Source: Anaerolineales bacterium (GTDB lineage: Bacteria; Chloroflexota; Anaerolineae; Anaerolineales; Villigracilaceae). Taken from it: a stretch of 64,000 nucleotides of DNA. Location: assembly GCA_024710905.1 (NCBI GenBank), contig JANJTV010000036.1:1-64000 (forward strand). The letters are read 5' to 3'. The stretch's first letter is position 1; the number at the start of each line of letters is the position of its first letter. The position numbers were made by a program, and so were the translations under genes. This document shows, piece by piece, positions 37,841-47,234 of the stretch. The notes beneath the pieces were generated by a model. The model was not told the DNA's origin, ran no database searches, and was given only the letters and a program-made list of their open reading frames with translations.

Positions 37841-38378
37841 ATGCGCAATTACCAGAACCCTTCCTTCCCTAAAAATACCACCGCCAAGGAATTGCGGCGG
37901 CTGCTATTGCCCACCTGGCTGGCCGGGTTAATCTTTTGCCTGGTAGTTGGGGCAATCGTCATTCTAGACCTTATCGACCAGGCTACCCAAAACCGCCTGC
38001 TCGGGCTAACGATTTTTGGCATTTTGTATGGCGCTGGTTTATACGGGCTAAATATTTATCGTTCGGGCTGGGTACTTAAACTCAAGTGGGTCATATCCCT
38101 GATGAATGCCCTGCTGTGCGCGTTGGGCTTCCTGTTGTTGCCGCCGGGGTTCGGGCTCCTGGCCATGGTTGTCGTAGTCACAATGACAGCAGCCAGCACC
38201 ATTATCTGGAATAGCCAGGCAGCCTATACTTCCCTGGCCGGGGCAACCCTGCTCTACGGGGTGTACCAGCTGGCCTCAGGCACATTCTCACTCATGACCG
38301 CCGGGAATATAGTTGCCATCCTGCTGATTGGCAGTGTCATCATTGATGCATTGGACCAGTTGATTCGTTCAACCCGGG
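37841..38378 (+). CDS. N-terminal fragment of a membrane protein, truncated at the palindrome centre
   Basis: MRNYQNPSFPKNTTAKELRRLLLPTW..., five or six TM helices; reading past 38378 is antisense of itself. Confidence 0.75.
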
Positions 38379-38916
38379 CCCGGGTTGAACGAATCAACTG
38401 GTCCAATGCATCAATGATGACACTGCCAATCAGCAGGATGGCAACTATATTCCCGGCGGTCATGAGTGAGAATGTGCCTGAGGCCAGCTGGTACACCCCG
38501 TAGAGCAGGGTTGCCCCGGCCAGGGAAGTATAGGCTGCCTGGCTATTCCAGATAATGGTGCTGGCTGCTGTCATTGTGACTACGACAACCATGGCCAGGA
38601 GCCCGAACCCCGGCGGCAACAACAGGAAGCCCAACGCGCACAGCAGGGCATTCATCAGGGATATGACCCACTTGAGTTTAAGTACCCAGCCCGAACGATA
38701 AATATTTAGCCCGTATAAACCAGCGCCATACAAAATGCCAAAAATCGTTAGCCCGAGCAGGCGGTTTTGGGTAGCCTGGTCGATAAGGTCTAGAATGACG
38801 ATTGCCCCAACTACCAGGCAAAAGATTAACCCGGCCAGCCAGGTGGGCAATAGCAGCCGCCGCAATTCCTTGGCGGTGGTATTTTTAGGGAAGGAAGGGT
38901 TCTGGTAATTGCGCAT
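38379..38916 (-). CDS. Mirror copy of truncated membrane protein
   Basis: Mirror of 37841-38378. Confidence 0.7.
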
Positions 38917-38920
38917 GCCG

Positions 38921-41900
38921 TTACACCACAATTTCCTCGAACAAGCCTTGCTGGATCATGGCAGTAAACGCTTCAACAATTACCGGGTCAAATAAGACCC
39001 CGGCCTGTTCCTTAAGGTAATCAATTGCTTCCAGTGGCGTAATTTTTGTGCGATAGGGGCGTTCAGTGGTCAGGGCATCGAATGCGTCAACAACCGCAAA
39101 CAGCCGCGCCATAAAGGGAATTTGTTCACCTTTTAATCCCAATGGATAACCACTCCCGTCCCAGCGTTCCTGGTGATAGCGGATAACCGGCAATGCATCC
39201 TGTAAGAAAGGAATGCCCTCGACAATCCTTGCACCGATATCCGGGTGCTGGCGCATAATCTGCCACTCTTGCTCGGTTAATGGCCCGGGTTTGAGCAGGA
39301 TGGAGTCGCTGATGCCAATTTTGCCGATGTCGTGCAGGATGGCGCCGCGTTCCATTTTTTTTGCCTGCTCTTCGGGTATGTTCATGTGCCGTCCCAACTG
39401 GTAGGCAATGTTTGCGACGCGTTGACTGTGGCCTTCAGTTTCTCTGTCCCGGGCATCCAGGGCGGAACTGAGTGCCAGCAGGGTCTGGTCGTAAGTTTGC
39501 TCGAGGGTCCGGTAGGCTTCTTCCAGCTGGCCTGCCTGGCGCCTGGTTTCCATCAACAGTATGCTTCTTTCAAGGGCAATGGCCGCCTGGTTTGAAAGCG
39601 TACGAAGGTTTTCAGAAAAATTCGGCGCGCTCCAGTATTCTTCCGGCAATTCTATCCAGAGGACCCCATTGTTCCCGCGCGGCGTTTTGAGCGGCATGCA
39701 CACGGTGACCTGCTCCGCCCGCCCTGCATTTACGATCATTTGCCCAGTTTGCAGGCTTTGTTCGATGAGTTGTCGGGGCTGGCGACCATTGGCTTGAACC
39801 CCATTCCCATCAATTTGGACTTGCGCTTCAATTTGCCCCGCGCTGCCCAGGATGACGATTCCGGATGCGTTGGCGCGGGAGAGTTTGTAAGAAACCTCGG
39901 CAATCGCAATAGCGGCATCATTGATTGTTTCGGCCTGGATAACCCTGAAGCTGAGTGTGGCCAGTTGGGTGGCAATGTTGTACATGCCTCGTAATTCCTG
40001 GTATAGCCAGCTGGTTTCAATTGCGCCGCCTGCCTGGGTGGCAATCAGGTTGGCCAGCGCTTCATCATTGTCACTGAAGGTGGACCCGTTGGCTTTTCCG
40101 AAGACCAGGATTGCACCAATGCTAGACTGTCTGAGCCGGATGGGTGTCGCCAGCAAGTTCCTTAAGGCGGGGTCGCCGGTAGGCAGGCTGACAAAACGTT
40201 TGCGAACGTCCCTTAAACGTAAGCTACCCTGTTGGTGTAATACGGTTTGGATGAGGGTATTCCCGTGCGGGTCGCTGCCCAGCATGGCGGCTAAGGTGGG
40301 CGCTTCACCGGCCGAGCCAAATCGCGCAAAACCACTGCCGCCCTTGTCTGTCAGGGCTACAAAAACAAACCGTGCCCCCATCACGTTCAGCGTAATCTCG
40401 GCTATTTCCTCAATCACCTTGCCAATGTCCAGGGTGGTTGAAAGGGCAATACCGGCTTCGATCAGGTGGGTCAATCGGGCATCGTGATCGGCGCGCTCCC
40501 AACTGGTGGCAACACGCAGGGCGATGGTTTCCATGGTACGGATGTCACTATCGTCAAACGCGTTGGGCTGGTCGGCATCTATGACCAGGACACCTTTGAA
40601 GTGCCCGCCATGAATTAACGGGACAACCAGTTCTGTCAGAGCGATTTGCTGGTCTAAGTGAATATAGTCGGGGTCCAGGCGCGTATCGGAAACCAGCTGG
40701 GTGCGGCGCAGGCGGGCAGCCCGGCCCATGATTCCCTGTGAGATACCCTGGGCGTAACCGGGCGGGATGGTGACAGACATCTTGCCATTGGATGCCAGGG
40801 TTACCAATCGCTGGGTCAGGGCGTCATACTCCATGATGGCGCATAGATTGGCGTTGGTGGCATTTAGGATGGCGTTGACAGCCAGTTGTGCCGAAACGGG
40901 TGGGTCCAGGATGGTCTCAAAAGCCAGGTTGATCTGGTGCAGGAGTGATAGCTGCGCCATGCGCTTTTTCTCGGTGCGCATTTGGGCATTCAGGAGGTCT
41001 TCATATTCCTGGTTGTTTTTTAATCTGTTGTTAAGCAGGTCGCGCGAGAGTGAAAAAGGCATCATCAGCGCCTGGCGAATCTTTTGCAAAAAGGGGTCAG
41101 TATCCTGTGGGCGAGGGATGGTTGGGTGCTCGCCGTACAGACCTGAAATTAACCCATTAATGGAAAGGTGTATACTGGCAATGATGAACATGAGCATAAG
41201 CATGAGCAGGTTGTAACCGCCAAATGCCAGCTCACGCAATTGCCAGGCTGTCACCTGCTCCTGAAGGTTGTGATCAATGACCAGCAGGAACCAGCTCATC
41301 AGGAACAGGAGCAAGGCCAGAGTGAGCCCAAAAATAATAAAAAACCGGCGGCCCAGTTTGTAGCCTTCGCGCAGGATCAGCCTTTCCCAGGGAATGACCC
41401 CATCCAATAATCCACAGGCTGCTGCAGTCAACGCCACCAGCAGGGCGGGGAAATCCAGTGGGATCAGGTGGAAGAAACTCCAGAGCAACCAGGGGATGCC
41501 CAGGAGTTTGACACGGCTGCCCGGGTTTGTATGATGGCTAACAGTGACAACCATGTTGATCAGGCTGCTGGTAAGGAAGATAACAGCCAGGATAAGGTTG
41601 TTGTTGGACAGGATCTTGACCCAGTCGTTTGAAAGGGGGTGTTGGGAAAGCAGTAGCAGGCCGCAGGCCAGGTTGGCAACGGTAAGGGCGTGAGTGTGCC
41701 AGCCGCGGCCATGGGCGTCGAATCGATTGGCTGCCAGGAAAGCCAGCGACAGGCTGCCAAACCAGATTGTTTCGATGTACCTGCCCGCCCGAGCATATTG
41801 GATGGTCAATGCCAGCGCTGCTAGGGCTGCAGTGGTAAAGGCTACCCGCTGCCAGGAGAGGGTGTGGTTTAGGAAAAGGCTGGCGCTTACCCATAGCCCG

Positions 41901-42076
41901 ATGCCGAAGAAAGCATACCCAGCGATCCAGTTTAACCAGATGGTGCTGGCCGGGAGCAAGTCGGTCAGGTGATGTGGGATGAGCAGCAGGCTTTCACCGG
42001 CAATGATGAAACAAATGATTGCGCTAAACCCAAGCAGGTTGGTGTCATTGCGGTTAATCACCATATGGCATAGCAT
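38921..42076 (-). CDS. Mirror copy: GAF/HD-GYP protein
   Basis: Identical 1051 aa translation to 34681-37836. Confidence 0.9.
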   Translation of the reverse strand: MLCHMVINRNDTNLLGFSAIICFIIAGESLLLIPHHLTDLLPASTIWLNWIAGYAFFGIGLWVSASLFLNHTLSWQRVAFTTAALAALALTIQYARAGRYIETIWFGSLSLAFLAANRFDAHGRGWHTHALTVANLACGLLLLSQHPLSNDWVKILSNNNLILAVIFLTSSLINMVVTVSHHTNPGSRVKLLGIPWLLWSFFHLIPLDFPALLVALTAAACGLLDGVIPWERLILREGYKLGRRFFIIFGLTLALLLFLMSWFLLVIDHNLQEQVTAWQLRELAFGGYNLLMLMLMFIIASIHLSINGLISGLYGEHPTIPRPQDTDPFLQKIRQALMMPFSLSRDLLNNRLKNNQEYEDLLNAQMRTEKKRMAQLSLLHQINLAFETILDPPVSAQLAVNAILNATNANLCAIMEYDALTQRLVTLASNGKMSVTIPPGYAQGISQGIMGRAARLRRTQLVSDTRLDPDYIHLDQQIALTELVVPLIHGGHFKGVLVIDADQPNAFDDSDIRTMETIALRVATSWERADHDARLTHLIEAGIALSTTLDIGKVIEEIAEITLNVMGARFVFVALTDKGGSGFARFGSAGEAPTLAAMLGSDPHGNTLIQTVLHQQGSLRLRDVRKRFVSLPTGDPALRNLLATPIRLRQSSIGAILVFGKANGSTFSDNDEALANLIATQAGGAIETSWLYQELRGMYNIATQLATLSFRVIQAETINDAAIAIAEVSYKLSRANASGIVILGSAGQIEAQVQIDGNGVQANGRQPRQLIEQSLQTGQMIVNAGRAEQVTVCMPLKTPRGNNGVLWIELPEEYWSAPNFSENLRTLSNQAAIALERSILLMETRRQAGQLEEAYRTLEQTYDQTLLALSSALDARDRETEGHSQRVANIAYQLGRHMNIPEEQAKKMERGAILHDIGKIGISDSILLKPGPLTEQEWQIMRQHPDIGARIVEGIPFLQDALPVIRYHQERWDGSGYPLGLKGEQIPFMARLFAVVDAFDALTTERPYRTKITPLEAIDYLKEQAGVLFDPVIVEAFTAMIQQGLFEEIVV

Positions 42077-42209
42077 AGCACAGGACTATTTCATTTACAA
42101 ATGGATTGTTGGGTGTGATTCTTTGGGTGTTGAGCGAGTATAATTTTGTGGCTCTGTTGAACAGGCAGCGCGGGGAAACCCTGTTCCAAATTTATGGGCG
42201 CGACGGTGA

Positions 42210-43055
42210 ATGATGATTAATCAGCCTTTCCTTTCGCTGGCAGAGATTGATGAAGTGGTCGCTGCCATCCAATCGCAGACACGTTACCAGCCAAAAGTGG
42301 CCCTGATTCTTGGTTCGGGGCTGGGTAGCGTGGCAGATGCCGTGGAAGATGCAGACAGCATTCCTTATGCCAGCCTGCCGCACTGGCCGAAATCCACGGT
42401 GCATGGGCATGCCGGCAGGTTGGTGATTGGCAAACTGCAGGGCCAGGTGGTGATGGTGATGCAGGGCCGTATCCATTTTTATGAAGGCTATTCCATGTCC
42501 CAGGTGACATTGCCTGCCCGTGTGATGCAACGAATGGGAATCGAGATTATGGTGGTGACCAATGCTGCCGGGGCCATCCACCCGGAGTTTGAACCCGGTG
42601 ACCTGATGCTAATCACCGATCACCTTAACCTGGCAGGAATGGTAGGCCTGAACCCGCTGATTGGCCCAAATTTTGATGAACTCGGCCCGCGTTTCCCTGA
42701 TATGAGCCGATCCTATGACCGAGATTTGTGTGACCTGGCGCGCAAGGCCGCTCAGAAAAATAAAATCCGCCTGCAGGAGGGCGTTTATGTTTTCCTGAGC
42801 GGCCCTTCCTTTGAAACCCCGGCTGACCTGCGTTTCTTGCGTGTGTGCGGCGCCGATGCCGTGGGGATGTCCACCGTCCCGGAAGTGACTGTTGCCCGGC
42901 ATGGCGGCATCCGTGTGCTGGGGATATCGGGGATTAGCAACAAGGCCAATTTGGATGGCAATACCATCACCACCCATGAAGAAGTGCTTGAAGCGGGTGC
43001 AGTGATGGGCCCCAAACTGGAGAAATTACTGCGAACCTTCTTGTCATCGTTGTAA
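42210..43055 (+). CDS. Mirror copy: purine-nucleoside phosphorylase
   Basis: Identical translation to 33702-34547. Confidence 0.93.
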   Translation: MMINQPFLSLAEIDEVVAAIQSQTRYQPKVALILGSGLGSVADAVEDADSIPYASLPHWPKSTVHGHAGRLVIGKLQGQVVMVMQGRIHFYEGYSMSQVTLPARVMQRMGIEIMVVTNAAGAIHPEFEPGDLMLITDHLNLAGMVGLNPLIGPNFDELGPRFPDMSRSYDRDLCDLARKAAQKNKIRLQEGVYVFLSGPSFETPADLRFLRVCGADAVGMSTVPEVTVARHGGIRVLGISGISNKANLDGNTITTHEEVLEAGAVMGPKLEKLLRTFLSSL

Positions 43056-43080
43056 GCAGGTTCCTGAACAGGAAGAAACT

Positions 43081-43755
43081 GTGTCTGATCTTTTGCGCGC
43101 ATTGGCCGTTTATGAAGTTTTTATTTACCTGGTGCTGGGCTTGTTTGCCCTTTTCTCCGGGCGTTCTGCGTTCCTGGCCTGGCAGGAGTATCGCCTGGCT
43201 GTCTTTGGCCTTGAGCGTGAACTGACCATGCAGCGCTTTCGTAGTTCCTTGTCTTCGCTTATCCTGCTGGGAATTATTGGCCTGACCACATTTTTCCTTG
43301 CGACCTTTGTTGTGCCATTGCTCCCGGCCAGCGAGGTGATCCCTACGGCAACGGTCAGCCTGCTCAGCACGCCGGAGGCTGGGATGTCGGAAGGGGATGC
43401 CCCGTCTGATCGCACGGCGGTGCCCCAGCCGCCGCCTGGTACCGAAGGCTGCATCCCGTTACAACTGGTGATTACTTCGCTGGAGGGGGGGCAGCAGATC
43501 TCTGGGCAGGTCTCCCTGGTTGGAACGGTGGACATCCCTAATTTTGGGTTTTACAAATATGAATATGCGCCCGCCGGAACGGAGCAATGGTCCCCGATTG
43601 CTGCCGGGCGTGATGTAGTCCGTGATGGCACCATTGGCTTGTGGGATACCAGCCAGCTTACCCCTGGCGACTATCGCTTGCGTCTGGTGGTTACGGACAA
43701 CCAGGGCATTGAATTGCCCGCCTGTGTCATCCCACTTCGGATTACTGCCCCATAA
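43081..43755 (+). CDS. Mirror copy: hypothetical TM/Ig-like protein
   Basis: Identical translation to 33002-33676. Confidence 0.7.
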   Translation: MSDLLRALAVYEVFIYLVLGLFALFSGRSAFLAWQEYRLAVFGLERELTMQRFRSSLSSLILLGIIGLTTFFLATFVVPLLPASEVIPTATVSLLSTPEAGMSEGDAPSDRTAVPQPPPGTEGCIPLQLVITSLEGGQQISGQVSLVGTVDIPNFGFYKYEYAPAGTEQWSPIAAGRDVVRDGTIGLWDTSQLTPGDYRLRLVVTDNQGIELPACVIPLRITAP

Positions 43756-43764
43756 GGGAACGCC

Positions 43765-44298
43765 ATGGCCGAAATTGAAATCCGCAACACCATCTCCACA
43801 GATATTGCCCGCCTTTCACAGCTGGATCATTCCATTGATACAGATTATGTCTGGCAGTTGGACCTGCACCGCGAAATTGCGCAGGTCGACTCGATCTTCC
43901 GTGAGGTGCGCCTGCCACGTACGATTCAAATACCACATGTCCGAACTGCCGAGCAATTGCCGGATGAATGGCACCAATCCCCAATGATGAGCGCCATGCT
44001 TGGCAGCGAACCGGTCGGGTATATCCGCTTTCGCGATGACATGGTTCCACATGCTGTATGGATTACCGACATTGTGGTCGGGCGCAACTTGCGTCGCAAA
44101 GGGTTGGGGCGAAAATTGATTGCTGCTGTTGAGGCGTGGGCCATCCAGCGTGGGTTTAAGCGGTCGATCGGTGAAGTCCAGTCAAAAAACCACCCGGCCA
44201 TTCGGTTGATCCAAAAACTCGGCTACGAATTCTGCGGGTATAATGACCAGTACTATACGACGAGGGACATCGCTCTCTTTTTTGCAAGATTAATTTAA
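43765..44298 (+). CDS. Mirror copy: GNAT acetyltransferase
   Basis: Identical translation to 32459-32992. Confidence 0.88.
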   Translation: MAEIEIRNTISTDIARLSQLDHSIDTDYVWQLDLHREIAQVDSIFREVRLPRTIQIPHVRTAEQLPDEWHQSPMMSAMLGSEPVGYIRFRDDMVPHAVWITDIVVGRNLRRKGLGRKLIAAVEAWAIQRGFKRSIGEVQSKNHPAIRLIQKLGYEFCGYNDQYYTTRDIALFFARLI

Positions 44299-44315
44299 CG
44301 TTTTGGAAGGCTTGC

Positions 44316-46229
44316 ATGTTTACTGGTTGGGCTGAAAGTCTTTTGGCGGGGATTCAAACGTTCAATCAAATACTCACAGCCGGGATTGCCATCACGGCTT
44401 TTTCCCTATTGCTTTATGCACTGACATTTAATTTAAGGGATCGCGTCGCGCGGTCCTTCGCCATGATTCTCCTGTGTGTGGTGGTCGTTTTTACCAGCGA
44501 AGCCATTCAGAGCGCAGTTGCCACCCTTAACACAATGGAGTTGTTCCTGCGTCTGCAATGGATAGGCATTGTCTTCCTGCCTGCGGCCTACCTGCACCTG
44601 TCAGATGCGCTGCTGGTGACGGCTGGCCGTCCTTCCCGTGGTAGGCGCCGGTTTGCTGTACGTGCCGTGTATGCCATCTCAACCGGTTTTCTGGTGTTGT
44701 TTTCTCAAGGCCAGCTGGTTGGGCCAATGGTGGCTTCCTTTAATCCAGCTCCGTACCTGCAACTGACCATCTGGACGAGCATTTTTACGGTTTATTACCT
44801 GCTGGTGATGCTCTGGGCCGGGATAAACCTGATTCGTGCATATAGCAAAATGCTCACTCGCTCGGGTCGCCGTCGCATGTTGTACCTGATGGCTGGCGCA
44901 ACTGCCCCGGCATTGGGCTCTTATCCCTACCTGGTGTATGGTTCGTTATTTGCATCTCAACACCAGTTGCTTTTCTGGACGGCTGCGACAACCATTAATC
45001 TGGTTGTCGGCGCTTTGCTGGTGGTCATGGCTTATGCAGTGGCCTTCTTTGGCGTTTCGTGGCCAGACCGGGTGGTGAAGAGCCGATTGTTTAAGTGGAT
45101 TATGCGCGGGCCAGTGACGGCCTCGCTGGCGCTGGGGGTAATGACCCTGCTGCGCCGGGCGGGAGAATTCTTTGGGCTTCCTTATAATGCTGGTGTGCCA
45201 ATCAGCGTGGTTGGGATTATCCTGCTCATGGAGCACCTGATTACGATTGTTGCACCGCTCTGGGAGCGCTGGCTGTTCTTTGGCCGGGATCGCGCCGAGC
45301 TGAGCCTGCTCCAGAATATCGAGGAACGCCTGCTCACCCAGAGCGACCTGCGGCAATTCCTTGAAGCAGTACTCGCCGCCGTGCGCGATCACATGCAGTC
45401 CCCATCCGCATTTATTGCCTCGCTGGACAATGAACAAATTTCCCTATTGATCACGGCAGGGCGACCGTTTGAAAAGTCGATTGAATTGGAAGAGGCCCTA
45501 AAGACCACAGATGATGGCGACTCGCGCCAGGTAATGCGCTGGAACGATTACTGGATTTTACCCCTGCGCCAACGCCGTACGTTCGAAATGGATATTGATC
45601 AGGTTCCCTCGCTGTTGGGTTTGCTCGGTGTGGCTGCTACTACCCCCAACCTTGAATCAGACCAGAAGCAAGCGCTTTGGCTGCTGGCAGACCGCGCAGC
45701 CCTCGCACTGGAAGACCGCAGCTTGCAGCAACGGGTCTTTAGCTCGCTGGAAGACCTGAACCAGGACTATGAACGCATCCAGCGCCTGCGTGCTGCCGGT
45801 CGTTATGACAGCGCCAATAGCCTGCTGGCAGAGGATCTTGACGCGCCGCGGGACATGGCCGAATGGGTACGCGAGGCGCTCAACCATTACTGGGGCGGCC
45901 CCAAACTGACCGACTCACCGCTGATGTCCTTGCGGATTGTCCAGGAGACAGCCCAGGAGGAGCATGATGGTAACATGGCAAATGCCTTACGCGCCATTCT
46001 TAAACAGGCTGTGGAACGCGTCCGCCCACAGGGTGAACGCCGTTTTACCACCGAATGGATCCTTTACAACATCCTTGACCTGAAGTTCATTGAAGGCCGC
46101 AAAGTACGGGATGTGGCTGCCCGGCTGGCCATGTCTGAAGCGGATCTATACCGAAAGCAGCGTGTAGCCGTGGATGCGGTTGCAAGGGCAATTTTACAAA
46201 TGGAATCAGAGCTCAATAAAAACACCTAA
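44316..46229 (+). CDS. Mirror copy: 7TM sensor with HTH-like C-terminus
   Basis: Identical translation to 30528-32441. Confidence 0.65.
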   Translation: MFTGWAESLLAGIQTFNQILTAGIAITAFSLLLYALTFNLRDRVARSFAMILLCVVVVFTSEAIQSAVATLNTMELFLRLQWIGIVFLPAAYLHLSDALLVTAGRPSRGRRRFAVRAVYAISTGFLVLFSQGQLVGPMVASFNPAPYLQLTIWTSIFTVYYLLVMLWAGINLIRAYSKMLTRSGRRRMLYLMAGATAPALGSYPYLVYGSLFASQHQLLFWTAATTINLVVGALLVVMAYAVAFFGVSWPDRVVKSRLFKWIMRGPVTASLALGVMTLLRRAGEFFGLPYNAGVPISVVGIILLMEHLITIVAPLWERWLFFGRDRAELSLLQNIEERLLTQSDLRQFLEAVLAAVRDHMQSPSAFIASLDNEQISLLITAGRPFEKSIELEEALKTTDDGDSRQVMRWNDYWILPLRQRRTFEMDIDQVPSLLGLLGVAATTPNLESDQKQALWLLADRAALALEDRSLQQRVFSSLEDLNQDYERIQRLRAAGRYDSANSLLAEDLDAPRDMAEWVREALNHYWGGPKLTDSPLMSLRIVQETAQEEHDGNMANALRAILKQAVERVRPQGERRFTTEWILYNILDLKFIEGRKVRDVAARLAMSEADLYRKQRVAVDAVARAILQMESELNKNT

Positions 46230-46247
46230 CCAGGAGGTCTGAAAAGA

Positions 46248-47234
46248 ATGGTAATTACAAACCCGAGGAGAATGCAAGAAGAACCGTCGCTGGCCGCAGA
46301 AGATGGCTGGTGGGAATCGGTCCTCTCGGATGAGTCACGATACGGGCCTGCCCAGCCCCGTGCTTCTCATCCGCAGTATCAAGATGTGCCTGCGCCGATT
46401 GCGCGGAATGCTGCCATTGATTCTGAACACCCCAAACGTAATAATGATTGGGGATTTGCGCAGGACCTGTTTGCACAGGATCAGATTATTTCGTTGAGTG
46501 TCGTTGGTTATAACCGCGGCGGCCTGCTTGTGGAGAACGAACGCCTGCAAGGCTTTGTTCCTTACTCGCACCTGGTTGATATGACCTGCGAGTTGGAAGG
46601 TGACCGCGAAGCCTTTCTTTCCAAATATGAAGGCCAGGAACTGCGCCTGAAAATGATCGAGTGTGTGCCTGAAGAAGGCCGGGCGGTCTTCTCGGAGCGC
46701 GCGGCCCGTGTCGATTCTGGCAAGCGCACCCAGTTGTTCTCCAGCATCCAGGTTGGGGAGATCATCACTGGTGAAGTGACCAATGTCACCGACTTTGGCG
46801 TGTTTGTTGATCTGGGCGGTGTCGAGGGACTGATTCATATTTCTGAATTGTCCTGGGGCCGTGTAATTCACCCTTCCCACCTGGCCAGCCTTGGTCAGCA
46901 GGTTCGTGTGCAGGTGCTGGACATCATGCCTGAGCGCTGCCGGATTGCCCTGAGCCTGAAACGCTTGCAACCCAACCCCTGGGAAGACGCCCGCCAGCGC
47001 TATGCCGTCGATGACATTGTCCCGGCGACCATTACAACGGTCGTTTCGTTCGGCGTTTTTTGCCGCCTTGAGGAGGGTCTCGAGGGTTTGGCGCATGTTT
47101 CAGAGATTGATTTACCCTCCGGGCAATCGGTTCGTGAAACCTTCTCCGAAAATCAATCCGTCCAGGTGCGCATCATCCACATTGATTGCCAGCACCAGCG
47201 CCTTGGCCTGAGCCTGAAGCTCAACGGAGCGTAA
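46248..47234 (+). CDS. Mirror copy: S1-domain protein
   Basis: Identical translation to 29523-30509. Confidence 0.9.
   Translation: MVITNPRRMQEEPSLAAEDGWWESVLSDESRYGPAQPRASHPQYQDVPAPIARNAAIDSEHPKRNNDWGFAQDLFAQDQIISLSVVGYNRGGLLVENERLQGFVPYSHLVDMTCELEGDREAFLSKYEGQELRLKMIECVPEEGRAVFSERAARVDSGKRTQLFSSIQVGEIITGEVTNVTDFGVFVDLGGVEGLIHISELSWGRVIHPSHLASLGQQVRVQVLDIMPERCRIALSLKRLQPNPWEDARQRYAVDDIVPATITTVVSFGVFCRLEEGLEGLAHVSEIDLPSGQSVRETFSENQSVQVRIIHIDCQHQRLGLSLKLNGA

Larger units (their letters stand above)
12757..38378. repeat. Left arm of a giant perfect inverted repeat (position i maps to 76757-i)
   Basis: All listed ORFs have identical-protein opposite-strand partners with coordinate sum 76757; centre AACCCGGG|CCCGGGTT read directly. 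Confidence 0.97.

Noticed and set aside
38360-38400. Inverted-repeat transposon, integron or hairpin-telomere resolution site at the palindrome centre
   Set aside because: No transposase, recombinase or telomere resolvase nearby, no target-site duplication visible, and the centre lies inside a coding frame. A telomere dimer cannot be formally excluded without reads.
38254-38931. 225 aa ORF as a genuine full-length gene
   Set aside because: The last ~46 residues are antisense of the same gene created by the fold at 38378.
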